Positions 1 to 7,993 of a stretch of 64,000 bases of DNA are shown in pieces. Below the pieces are notes generated by a model. That model made no database searches and was not told where the DNA came from. It saw only the letters and a list, made by a program, of their open reading frames with translations. Source of the DNA: Phyllobacterium pellucidum (lineage in GTDB: Bacteria > Pseudomonadota > Alphaproteobacteria > Rhizobiales > Rhizobiaceae); contig NZ_JABUMX010000007.1 of assembly GCF_013327855.1 (NCBI RefSeq), positions 124,001-188,000 of the forward strand, in the 5' to 3' direction. Each line of letters begins with the position of its first letter. Positions within the stretch are counted from its first letter, which is position 1. Position numbers and translations under genes: made by a program.

Positions 1-10
1 AATCTCGATT

Positions 11-28
11 GCCCGGGTAGGCCCGGGC
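11..28. terminator. GC-rich hairpin at window edge
   Basis: A 7-bp perfect inverted repeat (GCCCGGG at 11-17 and CCCGGGC at 22-28) with a 4-base loop lies before the first gene. There is no clear T-run. It could end transcription of a gene lying left of the window; the rest of 1-97 shows no coding signal. Confidence 0.3.
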
Positions 29-97
29 AGTCTTATCGCGGCAAATCTATCCGGATCGCTGACATTTAACCCGCGACGATGTAAACAGAGCGCAGGA

Positions 98-472
98 ATG
101 AACCGAACAAAGCGGACAGTCTATTTCTTACTCGGCTGGCTGATGGTGGCGCTCGGATTCATAGGCGCGCTTCTGCCTGTCATGCCCACCACCATATTTC
201 TCATTCTTGCCGCATGGTGCTTCAGCCGTTCGTCCCCACGCTTTGAAAAATGGCTTTTGGAGCACCCGGTCTTCGGCCCGACGCTGGTGCACTGGCGCGA
301 ACATGGCGCGATACCGAAGCGAGTAAAGCTTCTCGCCTGCGGCGGCATGGCAGTGGGCTATGCCATGTTCTTCTATTTCGCCCGGCCGTCGCCGCTGCTT
401 GGCGGCATCGTTGCGCTGTTCTTCATCGCTTGCGCGGCCTATGTCGTCAGCCGCCCGAGTGTTGCAGCGTAA
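98..472 (+). CDS. YbaN/DUF454 family inner-membrane protein
   Basis: A 124-residue protein of the DUF454 (YbaN) family, whose biochemical role is not established. What is seen: a hydrophobic segment at about residues 8-25 followed by the family-like core with LPVMPTT and the stretch ILAAWCFSRSSPRFEKWL, then a charged loop and further hydrophobic segments at about 80-118, so an inner-membrane protein with three to four helices is expected. Length is usual for the family. It stands alone and converges on the ABC ATPase gene, whose stop codon is only 4 bases beyond its own. The family call is confident; no function is inferred. Confidence 0.85.
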   Translation: MNRTKRTVYFLLGWLMVALGFIGALLPVMPTTIFLILAAWCFSRSSPRFEKWLLEHPVFGPTLVHWREHGAIPKRVKLLACGGMAVGYAMFFYFARPSPLLGGIVALFFIACAAYVVSRPSVAA

Positions 473-476
473 TCTG

Positions 477-1553
477 TCAGGCGTCGATCCGCTTTTCGGT
501 CACCGCATCGAAGACATGAAGTCCATCGGCATCGATGCTGAAGCGCTGTAGCGAGCCGACCGTCACCTGCGAACGTGGCGGCAGGCTCGCAGTAAGGCGC
601 TGGTTGCCTATGGATGAGGTGACCACGAGTTCAGGTCCGGTCAATTCCACCACTTCGACTTTGGCTTCGATAGTGAGCTTGCTTGGGTCGCCCAGTGCGA
701 GGCTGAGATTCTCCGGGCGGATGCCAACGATCACCTTGCGCGATGCCTGGCTTCGCAAGGAGGAGGGGAGGGGGATTACCGTTTGTGAACCGGCAATCTG
801 AGCGGTCCCATCCACCAGCGTCGCATCGAGCATGTTCATGGGCGGCGAACCGACAAAACTTGCGACGTAGCGTGTGGCCGGACGATTGTAGATCTCGTCG
901 GGCGACGCCAGCTGTTCAATGTGGCCGTCGCGCATGACGGCGATGCGCGTGGCGAGCGTCATCGCCTCGATCTGATCATGCGTCACATAGACAATCGTGG
1001 TACCGAGCATCTGATGCAGGCGCTTCAGTTCGGTACGCGTCTCCATTCGCAGCTTCGCATCGAGATTGGACAAGGGCTCGTCGAACAGGAAAATCTTCGG
1101 ATCGCGCACAAGCGCCCGGCCAATGGCGACACGCTGTCGCTGGCCGCCGGAAAGCTCCGATGGCCTGCGGCCCAAAAGGTTCTCGATTTGCAGCATCTTC
1201 GCGGTCTTTTCGACCGCCTTTGCCCGTTCGGCAGCCGGTACTCTGCGCATTTCAAGGCCGAAGCCGATATTGCGAGCGACCGAAAGATTGGGATAGAGGG
1301 CATAGGACTGGAACACCATAGCGATGTCGCGGTCCTTTGGATGAACGCCGGTCACCGAACGATCACCGATGCGTACGTCACCTTCCGTCGCCTCCGCAAG
1401 GCCGGCAATGATGTTGAGCAAAGTGGACTTGCCACAGCCTGACGAGCCGAGCAGTACCAGAAACTCGCCGCTCGCCAATGACAGGTTAATTCCCTTGAGC
1501 GTATCGACGCTGCCATAGCGCTTGCGGATATTGACGAGTTCAAGGGCGCTCAT
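477..1553 (-). CDS. Sugar ABC transporter ATP-binding protein (MalK/UgpC type)
   Basis: Cytoplasmic ATPase of a carbohydrate importer, 358 residues. Walker A (GSSGCGKST) is at about residues 36-44, followed by a Q-loop (VFQSYALYPN), the signature LSGGQRQRVAIGRAL, Walker B (IFLFDEP) and the switch histidine (VTHDQ). The C-terminal 110 residues form the MalK-type regulatory/OB region (IVGIRPENL). The start at 1553 is chosen because it gives the family N-terminus (MSALELVNIRKRYG) and overlaps the stop of the kinase gene as ATGA; a longer reading to 1643 would run into the kinase gene. It is the last gene of the operon whose binding protein starts at 6559, so it presumably energises that importer. 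Confidence 0.93.
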   Translation of the reverse strand: MSALELVNIRKRYGSVDTLKGINLSLASGEFLVLLGSSGCGKSTLLNIIAGLAEATEGDVRIGDRSVTGVHPKDRDIAMVFQSYALYPNLSVARNIGFGLEMRRVPAAERAKAVEKTAKMLQIENLLGRRPSELSGGQRQRVAIGRALVRDPKIFLFDEPLSNLDAKLRMETRTELKRLHQMLGTTIVYVTHDQIEAMTLATRIAVMRDGHIEQLASPDEIYNRPATRYVASFVGSPPMNMLDATLVDGTAQIAGSQTVIPLPSSLRSQASRKVIVGIRPENLSLALGDPSKLTIEAKVEVVELTGPELVVTSSIGNQRLTASLPPRSQVTVGSLQRFSIDADGLHVFDAVTEKRIDA

Positions 1554-2488
1554 GGCGCGTTCTCCAGGGATGAATGAAGGATCTCGCCGTCGTAGCGGCG
1601 CGGAACAGTGGATATGGCTGTCGAGGCGATACGCACACCGCATTTCAGGCTGTGCTCTAGCGTCTGGCCATCGGCTTGCGCTGCTATGAAAGCCGCATTG
1701 AACACGTCACCCGCGCCGATGGTATCGGCAACGGCAACCAGCGGCGCCGCGACCGAGACGAGCCTGTTGTCAGGATCGATCGCTAGCGCTCCATCGGGAC
1801 CACGCTTCACGACGACGGTCGCACCGACCGGCATAAGCGCCTTCAATGTCCGGGCCGCTTCAACGGGATCACCGCAATCGGCAAGTTGAGTTGTCTCGAC
1901 TTCGTTGAACAGCGCAAGCGTGCAGCGCGAGAGCCACCGGCGCGCCTTTTCACGATTTGCCTGCGTCCATCCTTCGATCGGCCAGCCGGTATCGAGCGCA
2001 AGCGCAATGCCATTTGCATCGGCCCAGGCGAAAAGTTGGTCATACTCGGCAACGAGGCCATCTGTCAGGAAGGCCCCGCAAAGGATGACGATGCCACCCT
2101 TCAGCTTTTCAGTATCGAGCATCGATACCACCTCCTGCCAGGAGAGGGCTCCGATATGACCCCGCGTGGTAAAGAAGGTGCGCTCACCATTCGGATGCGT
2201 GATGCCAACCGAAAGCGTTGTGCCCGTGGGCGCGACGGGCCAATTTACGGCCACAGCACCAAATCCCTGGCGCAGCCATGCGCCGAACTGGTCGTTGCCG
2301 ATATTGGCAGCGATCTGGAAGTCGACACCGAGGCCCTGCCAGGTAAGGGCCGCATTGCCTGCCGATCCACCGACACGCAACTCGTCATAATCGACCATGA
2401 TTTCGGTTCCCGGGGTCGGCCAGGGATCAGCGGGCCCGAGGATCAGATCGACATTGACGTTTCCGATGACGGCAAGCGGGCGCATCAT
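1550..2488 (-). CDS. PfkB-family carbohydrate kinase
   Basis: A 312-residue ribokinase/PfkB-fold sugar kinase, expected to phosphorylate a sugar hydroxyl with ATP in the cytoplasm. The N-terminus carries the beta-strand and VGGSAGNAA substrate motif (about residues 40-47). The C-terminal PfkB signature DTIGAGDVFNAAF (about 255-267) contains the catalytic Asp and anion-hole glycines. The gene overlaps the SIS-enzyme stop and the ATPase start by ATGA, so the three are translationally coupled. Pairing of a PfkB kinase with a SIS-domain enzyme and a sugar importer recalls amino-sugar or fructosamine catabolism (kinase then isomerase/deglycase). The exact substrate cannot be read from the sequence. 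Confidence 0.9.
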   Translation of the reverse strand: MMRPLAVIGNVNVDLILGPADPWPTPGTEIMVDYDELRVGGSAGNAALTWQGLGVDFQIAANIGNDQFGAWLRQGFGAVAVNWPVAPTGTTLSVGITHPNGERTFFTTRGHIGALSWQEVVSMLDTEKLKGGIVILCGAFLTDGLVAEYDQLFAWADANGIALALDTGWPIEGWTQANREKARRWLSRCTLALFNEVETTQLADCGDPVEAARTLKALMPVGATVVVKRGPDGALAIDPDNRLVSVAAPLVAVADTIGAGDVFNAAFIAAQADGQTLEHSLKCGVRIASTAISTVPRRYDGEILHSSLENAP

Positions 2489-3507
2489 TCGCTCCGGGTG
2501 ATCTTGGTCGAGCGGACCGGCGTACCGACATCCTCGACCCGCATGCCGGCAAAGCCGAGCATAAAGTGCTGGCCTGCCGGCAGAAGTGCAAATACGGCGG
2601 CCATGTCGCTCGCGGTTCCGACGTCGACCGTTACCGCGCCTTCGACGGGCACTTGCCCGGACGCATCGAACACGACGACAGGCGATCCTGCTTCGAGGGC
2701 GGAAATCGCCATCCGTGTTACGAACTCTGCGGTTTCATCGCGCGCACGGAACAATACGACGCCCATCTTCGGTCCAAGCATTTCCATAGGTCCGTGTCGC
2801 AGCTGGCCTCCCTCGAGCGGAAAGCAGGGAACTCGCGAAAGCTCGGTTAGCCCAAGCGCGATCGCCTCGGCTACGCCCTGCAGGCGACGGCCGGAGGTTA
2901 CCACCGAACCAACATCTGCAAGCGCGTCGACAGCGGCCTTGACGTCGGGCTGGCGCTCGGATCGGAGCAGCGCGAGGGCAGGTTCGGCATCTTCGCCGAG
3001 CGCGCTCAGTATGGCGAGATGCAGGGCGAAACTCAGCGTGAGGCTGCGCGTTGCCGCAAAGGCTTTTTCCGTGCCGCCGGCTCCGACGAGGGACGGAACA
3101 GTCCGGGCGAGCGTAGAGCCGCCCTCGAGCGTCAAGCCGAACGTATCAGCGGGCACGCCGACTTCGGCGAACCAGCGCAACACTTCCGCGCTCTCGCCCG
3201 ACTGCGATGTGAGCAAGACCGTTTTTCCAGACAGCGGCAGCGGCTGGCCGAGCTGTTCGGAGAGCGGGATAGCAACCGCATCGATTCCCAATGCGCGATA
3301 AAATGGTTCGACCGCACGTCCGACGGCGTGTGAGCCTCCCATGCCGAGCAGCAGCAGACGACCATTCTTGCGCAGCGATGCGGCAATCGTCGCCGCAAGC
3401 GAAGAGGCAGCGTCGAACGAGGCGATGGCGTCGGCATTCTGGCGTGACATTTCATATTCGATCGCGACAAGTCCGGTGGGCCGGGTGGTGTTCATGTCCT
3501 TGGTCAT
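2485..3507 (-). CDS. SIS-domain sugar isomerase/deaminase (GlmS C-domain-like)
   Basis: A 340-residue two-SIS-domain protein resembling the isomerase half of GlmS, the AgaS/NagB-II deaminases and FrlB-type deglycases. Visible hallmarks are the sugar-phosphate loop LTSQSGESAEVLRWF (about 95-110), EKAFAATRSLTL (about 155-165), and RHGPMEML before the second SIS domain, with a GlmS-like tail. No glutaminase domain is present, so it is not a glucosamine synthase. It probably acts catabolically on a phosphosugar made by the neighbouring PfkB kinase. The start at 3507 overlaps the permease stop (ATGA); an alternative ATG lies four codons later. Whether it deaminates an amino sugar, isomerises a ketose or cleaves an Amadori compound is unresolved. 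Confidence 0.85.
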   Translation of the reverse strand: MTKDMNTTRPTGLVAIEYEMSRQNADAIASFDAASSLAATIAASLRKNGRLLLLGMGGSHAVGRAVEPFYRALGIDAVAIPLSEQLGQPLPLSGKTVLLTSQSGESAEVLRWFAEVGVPADTFGLTLEGGSTLARTVPSLVGAGGTEKAFAATRSLTLSFALHLAILSALGEDAEPALALLRSERQPDVKAAVDALADVGSVVTSGRRLQGVAEAIALGLTELSRVPCFPLEGGQLRHGPMEMLGPKMGVVLFRARDETAEFVTRMAISALEAGSPVVVFDASGQVPVEGAVTVDVGTASDMAAVFALLPAGQHFMLGFAGMRVEDVGTPVRSTKITRSE

Positions 3508-4349
3508 CCTTTGACGCCGCCACTGGTCAGCCCCGAGATAAGGGCGCGTTGCATGAAAAGGCCAATCAGCAGCGGGGGGAGGGCGGCCAGGACACCCGCT
3601 GTGGCGATAAGGCCGTAATCTGAGACGCGTCCGCCGGCGAGGTCGGCGATCGCGACGGTCAGCGTCTTCGCACGCTGATCGGAGGTGAAGAGCAGGGCAT
3701 AGAAGAATTCGTCCCAGGCGAGCAGGAAAGCGAAAAGCGCTGCGGTTGCCATGACCGGCGCGGCCAGCGGCAGCGTGATAATGCGAAGGATCTGGTCGAG
3801 GCGCGCGCCATCCATGGTCGCCGCGCTTTCGATCTCACGGGGTATGGAGTCAAAGCCTGACTTGAGGAGCCACGTCGTGAACGGAGCGAGGATCGTGAGA
3901 TAAACCAGCGCGAGCCCGAAGACGTTGTTGAGAAGACCCAGCCAGGAAAGGGCCATGTAGAGCGGTACGGCGAGCGCGACGGGCGGCAGCATGTAGGTGG
4001 CGATGACCGCGTAGAGCGACCAGCCGACGGATGGCGTTCGCGAAACGGCCCAGGCCGAGGGGATCGCAACGATGAGCGCGGCGATTGTCGCCATGCCCGC
4101 GACCTTGATACTGTTGAAGAGGGAGGCGACAAAAGCCTGTCCGGCGCTGTTGGCGACCGAAGACAGCAAGACGCCGTAACGGGACAGGTCCACGGTATCC
4201 GGCCACCAGTGCAGGGGCTTGGCGATGAGATCGGGCGTTGAAGAAATGCTCATGACGAAGAGCCAGAGCACCGGCGCAAGGATCACCGCCAGCAAAAGCA
4301 GGGCCGCGAGATGTACGAAAATGGTCGCTGCAAGGCTTCTACGTTCCAT
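3504..4349 (-). CDS. Carbohydrate ABC transporter permease (MalG/UgpE type)
   Basis: Inner-membrane permease, 281 residues, six predicted helices beginning with the hydrophobic stretch at about residues 8-30. The EAA loop is seen around IPREIESAATMDGARLDQILR followed by a LPLAAP segment, which docks to the ATPase. The ORF stays open upstream to 4637, but the start MERRSL at 4349 is chosen because it makes a TGATG junction with the stop of the other permease and gives the family N-terminus. It pairs with the MalF-type permease to form the membrane channel of the importer. Confidence 0.92.
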   Translation of the reverse strand: MERRSLAATIFVHLAALLLLAVILAPVLWLFVMSISSTPDLIAKPLHWWPDTVDLSRYGVLLSSVANSAGQAFVASLFNSIKVAGMATIAALIVAIPSAWAVSRTPSVGWSLYAVIATYMLPPVALAVPLYMALSWLGLLNNVFGLALVYLTILAPFTTWLLKSGFDSIPREIESAATMDGARLDQILRIITLPLAAPVMATAALFAFLLAWDEFFYALLFTSDQRAKTLTVAIADLAGGRVSDYGLIATAGVLAALPPLLIGLFMQRALISGLTSGGVKG

Positions 4350-5230
4350 CAGGACACACCTGCGCTTTTGCGAATGAGGGCCGCATAGGCGACGGCGAGG
4401 ATCGTCACCAGCAGCGTGACGATCAAGGCGAGGGAAGCGCCGGATCCCGCCCGCTGGAACGAAAACGCTTCCTGGTAGACGAGGATCGAAAGCGTACGCG
4501 TGCTGTTTGCTGGTCCCCCACGCGTCATGACCCAGATAATATCGAACACCTTGAACGCTTCGATCGTGCGCAGGACGAGGGCGACCATCAACGGACCGGC
4601 GAGATAGGGCATGATGACAAAGCGGAAGCGCGACCATGCACCAGCGCCATCCACCATCGCCGCCGCCGTAATATCACGCGGTACGGCCTGGAGGGCGGCG
4701 AGGGCAATAAGCGCAACCAGAGGAAAGTTCTTCCAGCAATCGGCGACGATGAGCGACGCGAGTGCGGTGCCGGGCTCACCCAGCCATGATTGATAGGCCC
4801 CTATGATCCCCATCTGGGTGAGGGCCGCATTGAGTGCCCCATATTCGGGATTGTAGATCAGACGCCAAAGTGTGGCATTAACCACAGTCGGCAAGGCCCA
4901 GGGCAATATCATCAGGGCGCGCAGCACAGAGCGCCCGTAGAATTGCTGATTGAGCAGCAATGCTGCAAGCACGCCTATGACCATCTCCGCCGAGACAGAA
5001 AGCACAGCGAACCAGAATGTGGTGATCAGCGTTCGCTGAAAATTGGGCCCGGAAAGGATGCGGACGTAGTTTTCGAAACCAACGAAATTGCCTGCGGTGC
5101 CGACGAGCTTGGCGTCCGTAAAGGAAAGTCGCACCGTGTCGAACAGCGGCCAGCCGATAATCGCAACCATCACGATCAGGAGCGGCAACATCAGGAACCA
5201 TGCGCGGGTCGTGATCCAGTTGTTCGTCAT
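4349..5230 (-). CDS. Carbohydrate ABC transporter permease (MalF/UgpA type)
   Basis: Inner-membrane permease of 293 residues with six expected helices; the first is at about residues 9-32. The EAA motif region reads VPRDITAAAMVDGAGAWSRFRFV and is followed by a MP-L-GPL segment. The start ATG at 5230 has an AGGCGG-like ribosome site about 7 bases upstream; a TTG ten codons earlier at 5260 is the alternative. It is the second gene of the operon, separated from the binding-protein gene by 90 bases that hold a stem-loop. Confidence 0.9.
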   Translation of the reverse strand: MTNNWITTRAWFLMLPLLIVMVAIIGWPLFDTVRLSFTDAKLVGTAGNFVGFENYVRILSGPNFQRTLITTFWFAVLSVSAEMVIGVLAALLLNQQFYGRSVLRALMILPWALPTVVNATLWRLIYNPEYGALNAALTQMGIIGAYQSWLGEPGTALASLIVADCWKNFPLVALIALAALQAVPRDITAAAMVDGAGAWSRFRFVIMPYLAGPLMVALVLRTIEAFKVFDIIWVMTRGGPANSTRTLSILVYQEAFSFQRAGSGASLALIVTLLVTILAVAYAALIRKSAGVS

Positions 5231-5279
5231 GAAAATCCGCCTGTGCATACGATCCGACAATATTGAATCATTGTGAAAG

Positions 5280-5313
5280 GCGAGGGCGGAGCAATGTCTG
5301 CAGCCGCCCGCGC
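5280..5313 (-). other. Intercistronic stem-loop after sugar-binding-protein gene
   Basis: A 10-base inverted repeat with one mismatch (5280-5289 with 5304-5313) lies 7 bases after the stop of the binding-protein gene and before the permease start. No T-run follows on the transcribed strand. By analogy with malE-malF of E. coli it probably stabilises the binding-protein part of the transcript or attenuates read-through. Confidence 0.5.
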
Positions 5314-5320
5314 TAAAATA

Positions 5321-6559
5321 TCAAAGACCGCTGTTCTGGACGGCTGTTTCGAGCGCTGCATCCGGCTTTGCCTGGCCGAGCAGCGATTCCTGGATCGCCT
5401 GCTGCAGTGCTGTCGACAGCTCCTGATACTTCGGTGTCGTCGGACGCGGGTACATGGCAGCGAGCCCGACCTTTGCGGCGGCGATCAGTTCTTCCTGACC
5501 CTTTGCCACGGCCGGATCGTCATAGGAGGATGCCCAAATCGGCAGGCTGAGCTTAGCATACTGGTTCTGCGTAGCCTGCGAGGTCATGAAGGTGATGTAT
5601 TTCCAGGCTTCGTCCGCATGCTTGCTGGTAGAGGTAATACCCAGGCCCATCGAACCGTTGACCGCCGAAACCTTGCTCTTGCCTTCGACACCCGGGGCAG
5701 GCACCACGCCAACCTTGCCGGCGACCTTGCTGTCCTTCGGATCGTTGGCCATGTTGTACATGTAGGTCCAGTTAAGGGCGAACGCTACATCACCATTCTG
5801 GAACAGGCGGCGCACATCTTCTTCCAGAAATTCCTTGGAGTTCGGATTGGTGACGCCGGACGTATAGCTATCGACCATATATTTCAGCGCATCGAGACCG
5901 CCGCCTGTCTGGAAGGCGGGCTTGCCGTCCTTGAGGAAGCTGCCGCCATAGGCGCTGACGAGCGTCGTATAATCACAAATGGCAGCTTCCGCCTGTGACC
6001 AGCTCCAGGCGATCGGGGTGGCAAGTATGCCCTTGTCCTTGATCGTCTTGGCCTGTTCGGCAAGCTCCGCCCATGTCGTCGGCGGCGCCTTGATGCCTGC
6101 CTTTTCCAGAATTTCCTTATTGTAGAAGAGATACTTGGTGTCGAGAATCCATGGCATGCCATAACGTTTGCCGTCATATTCGACGGTGGTCCAAGCGCCC
6201 GGCAATACACCCGACTTCATTTCCGGCGTGATCTTGTCCGTTACATCCGTCAGGACTTTATTGGTTGCATATTCTGCCGGCCAGATCACATCGAAGAGAA
6301 CGACGTCGTAGCCGCCGCCCGATCCCTGGGCGAGCACGGTCTTGTCGTGCAATCCCTCATAGGGAACGAATTCGAGATTGACCGAGATATCCGGATTTGC
6401 CTTGGTGAAGGCCTCAGTCATGGCACGAACGTCTGCCTCGCTATAGGCAGCCTGCGCCATGAACAGCGCATTGATCTTCGTCTCCGCATGGGCTGGCGAA
6501 AAGAGCGCCGCTCCAAGGAGTGTCGCGCCGAGAAGCGCGGTCTGCACGGATTTCAACAT
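5321..6559 (-). CDS. Extracellular sugar-binding protein (family 1 SBP)
   Basis: Periplasmic receptor of the importer, 412 residues. An N-terminal Sec signal peptide runs to about residue 25 with an A-H-A/E cleavage site. The mature protein begins TKINALFMAQAAYSE and shows the family 1 (MalE/UgpB) layout, including the FDVIWPAEYA hinge region and the WAELAEQAKTIKDKG segment. It is the first gene of a six-gene operon (SBP, two permeases, SIS enzyme, PfkB kinase, ATPase) and diverges from the ROK regulator at 6778. A GAGGTAAT ribosome site precedes the ATG. Substrate is not evident from sequence. Confidence 0.92.
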   Translation of the reverse strand: MLKSVQTALLGATLLGAALFSPAHAETKINALFMAQAAYSEADVRAMTEAFTKANPDISVNLEFVPYEGLHDKTVLAQGSGGGYDVVLFDVIWPAEYATNKVLTDVTDKITPEMKSGVLPGAWTTVEYDGKRYGMPWILDTKYLFYNKEILEKAGIKAPPTTWAELAEQAKTIKDKGILATPIAWSWSQAEAAICDYTTLVSAYGGSFLKDGKPAFQTGGGLDALKYMVDSYTSGVTNPNSKEFLEEDVRRLFQNGDVAFALNWTYMYNMANDPKDSKVAGKVGVVPAPGVEGKSKVSAVNGSMGLGITSTSKHADEAWKYITFMTSQATQNQYAKLSLPIWASSYDDPAVAKGQEELIAAAKVGLAAMYPRPTTPKYQELSTALQQAIQESLLGQAKPDAALETAVQNSGL

Positions 6560-6777
6560 TATTACCTCCTATTTGGCCTTGGTCGGTTGCGGAGCCACTC
6601 GAGCGAGAGACGCCGGTTGGTCGTTAAGTCCGAGAGCTTTTTAACTAGGACCTGCCCGCGACTTCCCTTCGTCCGGCCAGTGCTCATTCCCCGAAGACTC
6701 TTGGGGTCTTTTATTAAATCAATTGTCTTGACTTATTAGTTGTTCAATATTCTTCTGGAGTCAAGTGGGGACTGTGG
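6560..6777. promoter_or_regulatory. Divergent promoter region, sugar operon / ROK regulator
   Basis: This 218-base spacer must hold promoters for both the sugar operon (leftward) and the ROK gene (rightward). Its right half (about 6705-6760) is AT-rich with a TTGACT hexamer near 6729, unlike the GC-rich left half. I could not identify a convincing -10 or a clean palindrome, so no operator is claimed. Confidence 0.45.
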
Positions 6778-7992
6778 ATGAACGACAAGAGACCGATCAG
6801 AGCCAAGAGCGGGACGAACCTCGGCGGTGCAAGCGCGCATAATCGCCGCATCATGATCGATGCGCTGCGCGTCAACGGCGCCCTGTCGCGCGCCGATCTC
6901 GCGAGAGCTACCGGCCTCACGCCGCAGACGGTCTCCAACATTATCGAGGAACTTGCATCCGACGGTCTGGTGCGCTCGCAGGCGACGGTGCGGCGGGGGA
7001 GGGGACAGCCCGCCACCCCTTACCAGCTCGTACCGGAAGGCGCGTTTGCAATCGGCTTGCAGATCGATCGCCACGTCACTCGCACGGTGATCGTGAACTT
7101 AGTCGGCGAAGTACTGGTAAAGTTCGAGGCAAAGTTGCCGCCGGGGGGACCAGCGGAAGGCGTGCTGGTGATTCTCGATCTCGTCAGGCGGGCGCGCGCG
7201 CAACTTGCCGCCCGGACGAGCGACGCGGATAAGCGCCTCGTTGGTCTCGGCGTCGCCATGCCGGGTCCGTTCGGGATCAATACGCTCTATGACGACCCTT
7301 GGATGATGACCGCATGGCAGAACTTTCCATTGATAGATCGTATCGCCGAGGGCACCGGCCTTGAAGTGGCCTTGCAGAACGATGCGGCGGCGGCGGCTAC
7401 GGCCGAGCGATTGCTCGGCGCGGCGCACGGTCTCGACCATGCGATCTGCATCTATTTCGGTTACGGGCTTGGCGCTGGCCTTATTTTGAACGGCGAACTT
7501 TACGGAGGTGCGCATGCGAATGCCGGTGAGATCGGCATGATCCTCGCATTGATTCCTGGCGATGGGGCTGATGTCGAGCCGCTGGAGCATTACGCATCGA
7601 TGGCGTCTCTATGCAAATTGCTGAGCATAGATCCATCGGAGCCGCAGCTTTTTGAAATGGTGAGCGATGCCCTGCAAAAGGGCAGTCCCCAAATCGAAGC
7701 ATGGATTGCCGACGTGGCGCAGCGCCTTCGACGAGCCATTCAGGCGCTCGAATCCATATTCGATCCGCAGACGATCATCCTTTGCGGGGGCGCCCCGCGT
7801 CGCCTCATCGACCGTCTCGTCAAGGAGATTGGGCCTTTGCTGCCCTCTATTGCCGATCGGGCGAGCCGCTTCCCGGAGGCGCGGCTTCAGGCCGGATTGG
7901 CCGATCCATGGTCGGTGGCGCTTGGCGCGGCGGCCGAACCGATAGCGCGGACTTTTGATCCGCGCTTCTCGGCCATTTTGAAGAGCAACTAG
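6778..7992 (+). CDS. ROK-family transcriptional regulator
   Basis: A 404-residue cytoplasmic regulator. A winged helix-turn-helix at about residues 25-75 (LSRADLARATGLTPQTVSNIIEEL) precedes a ROK sugar-kinase-like domain with the nucleotide/sugar loop VGLGVAMPGPFG and the YFGYGLGAG segment. The usual zinc motif CxCGxxGCxE of ROK proteins is not present after GEIGM, so the effector domain is divergent. It faces the sugar importer operon and is likely its repressor, with a sugar or sugar phosphate as inducer; that is inference from position. Its stop is 1 base from the stop of the convergent aminotransferase gene. Confidence 0.9.
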   Translation: MNDKRPIRAKSGTNLGGASAHNRRIMIDALRVNGALSRADLARATGLTPQTVSNIIEELASDGLVRSQATVRRGRGQPATPYQLVPEGAFAIGLQIDRHVTRTVIVNLVGEVLVKFEAKLPPGGPAEGVLVILDLVRRARAQLAARTSDADKRLVGLGVAMPGPFGINTLYDDPWMMTAWQNFPLIDRIAEGTGLEVALQNDAAAAATAERLLGAAHGLDHAICIYFGYGLGAGLILNGELYGGAHANAGEIGMILALIPGDGADVEPLEHYASMASLCKLLSIDPSEPQLFEMVSDALQKGSPQIEAWIADVAQRLRRAIQALESIFDPQTIILCGGAPRRLIDRLVKEIGPLLPSIADRASRFPEARLQAGLADPWSVALGAAAEPIARTFDPRFSAILKSN

Positions 7993-7993
7993 C

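Noticed and set aside
1886..3301. A 471-codon open frame on the plus strand
   Set aside because: Antisense to the PfkB kinase and SIS-enzyme genes; Ser/Thr/Arg/Pro-rich translation typical of a shadow frame.
2485..3507. Firm naming of the SIS enzyme as fructosamine deglycase (FrlB)
   Set aside because: The visible motifs (EKAFAATRS, RHGPMEM, GlmS-like tail) are as close to GlmS/AgaS-type enzymes; only a phylogeny or assay could decide.
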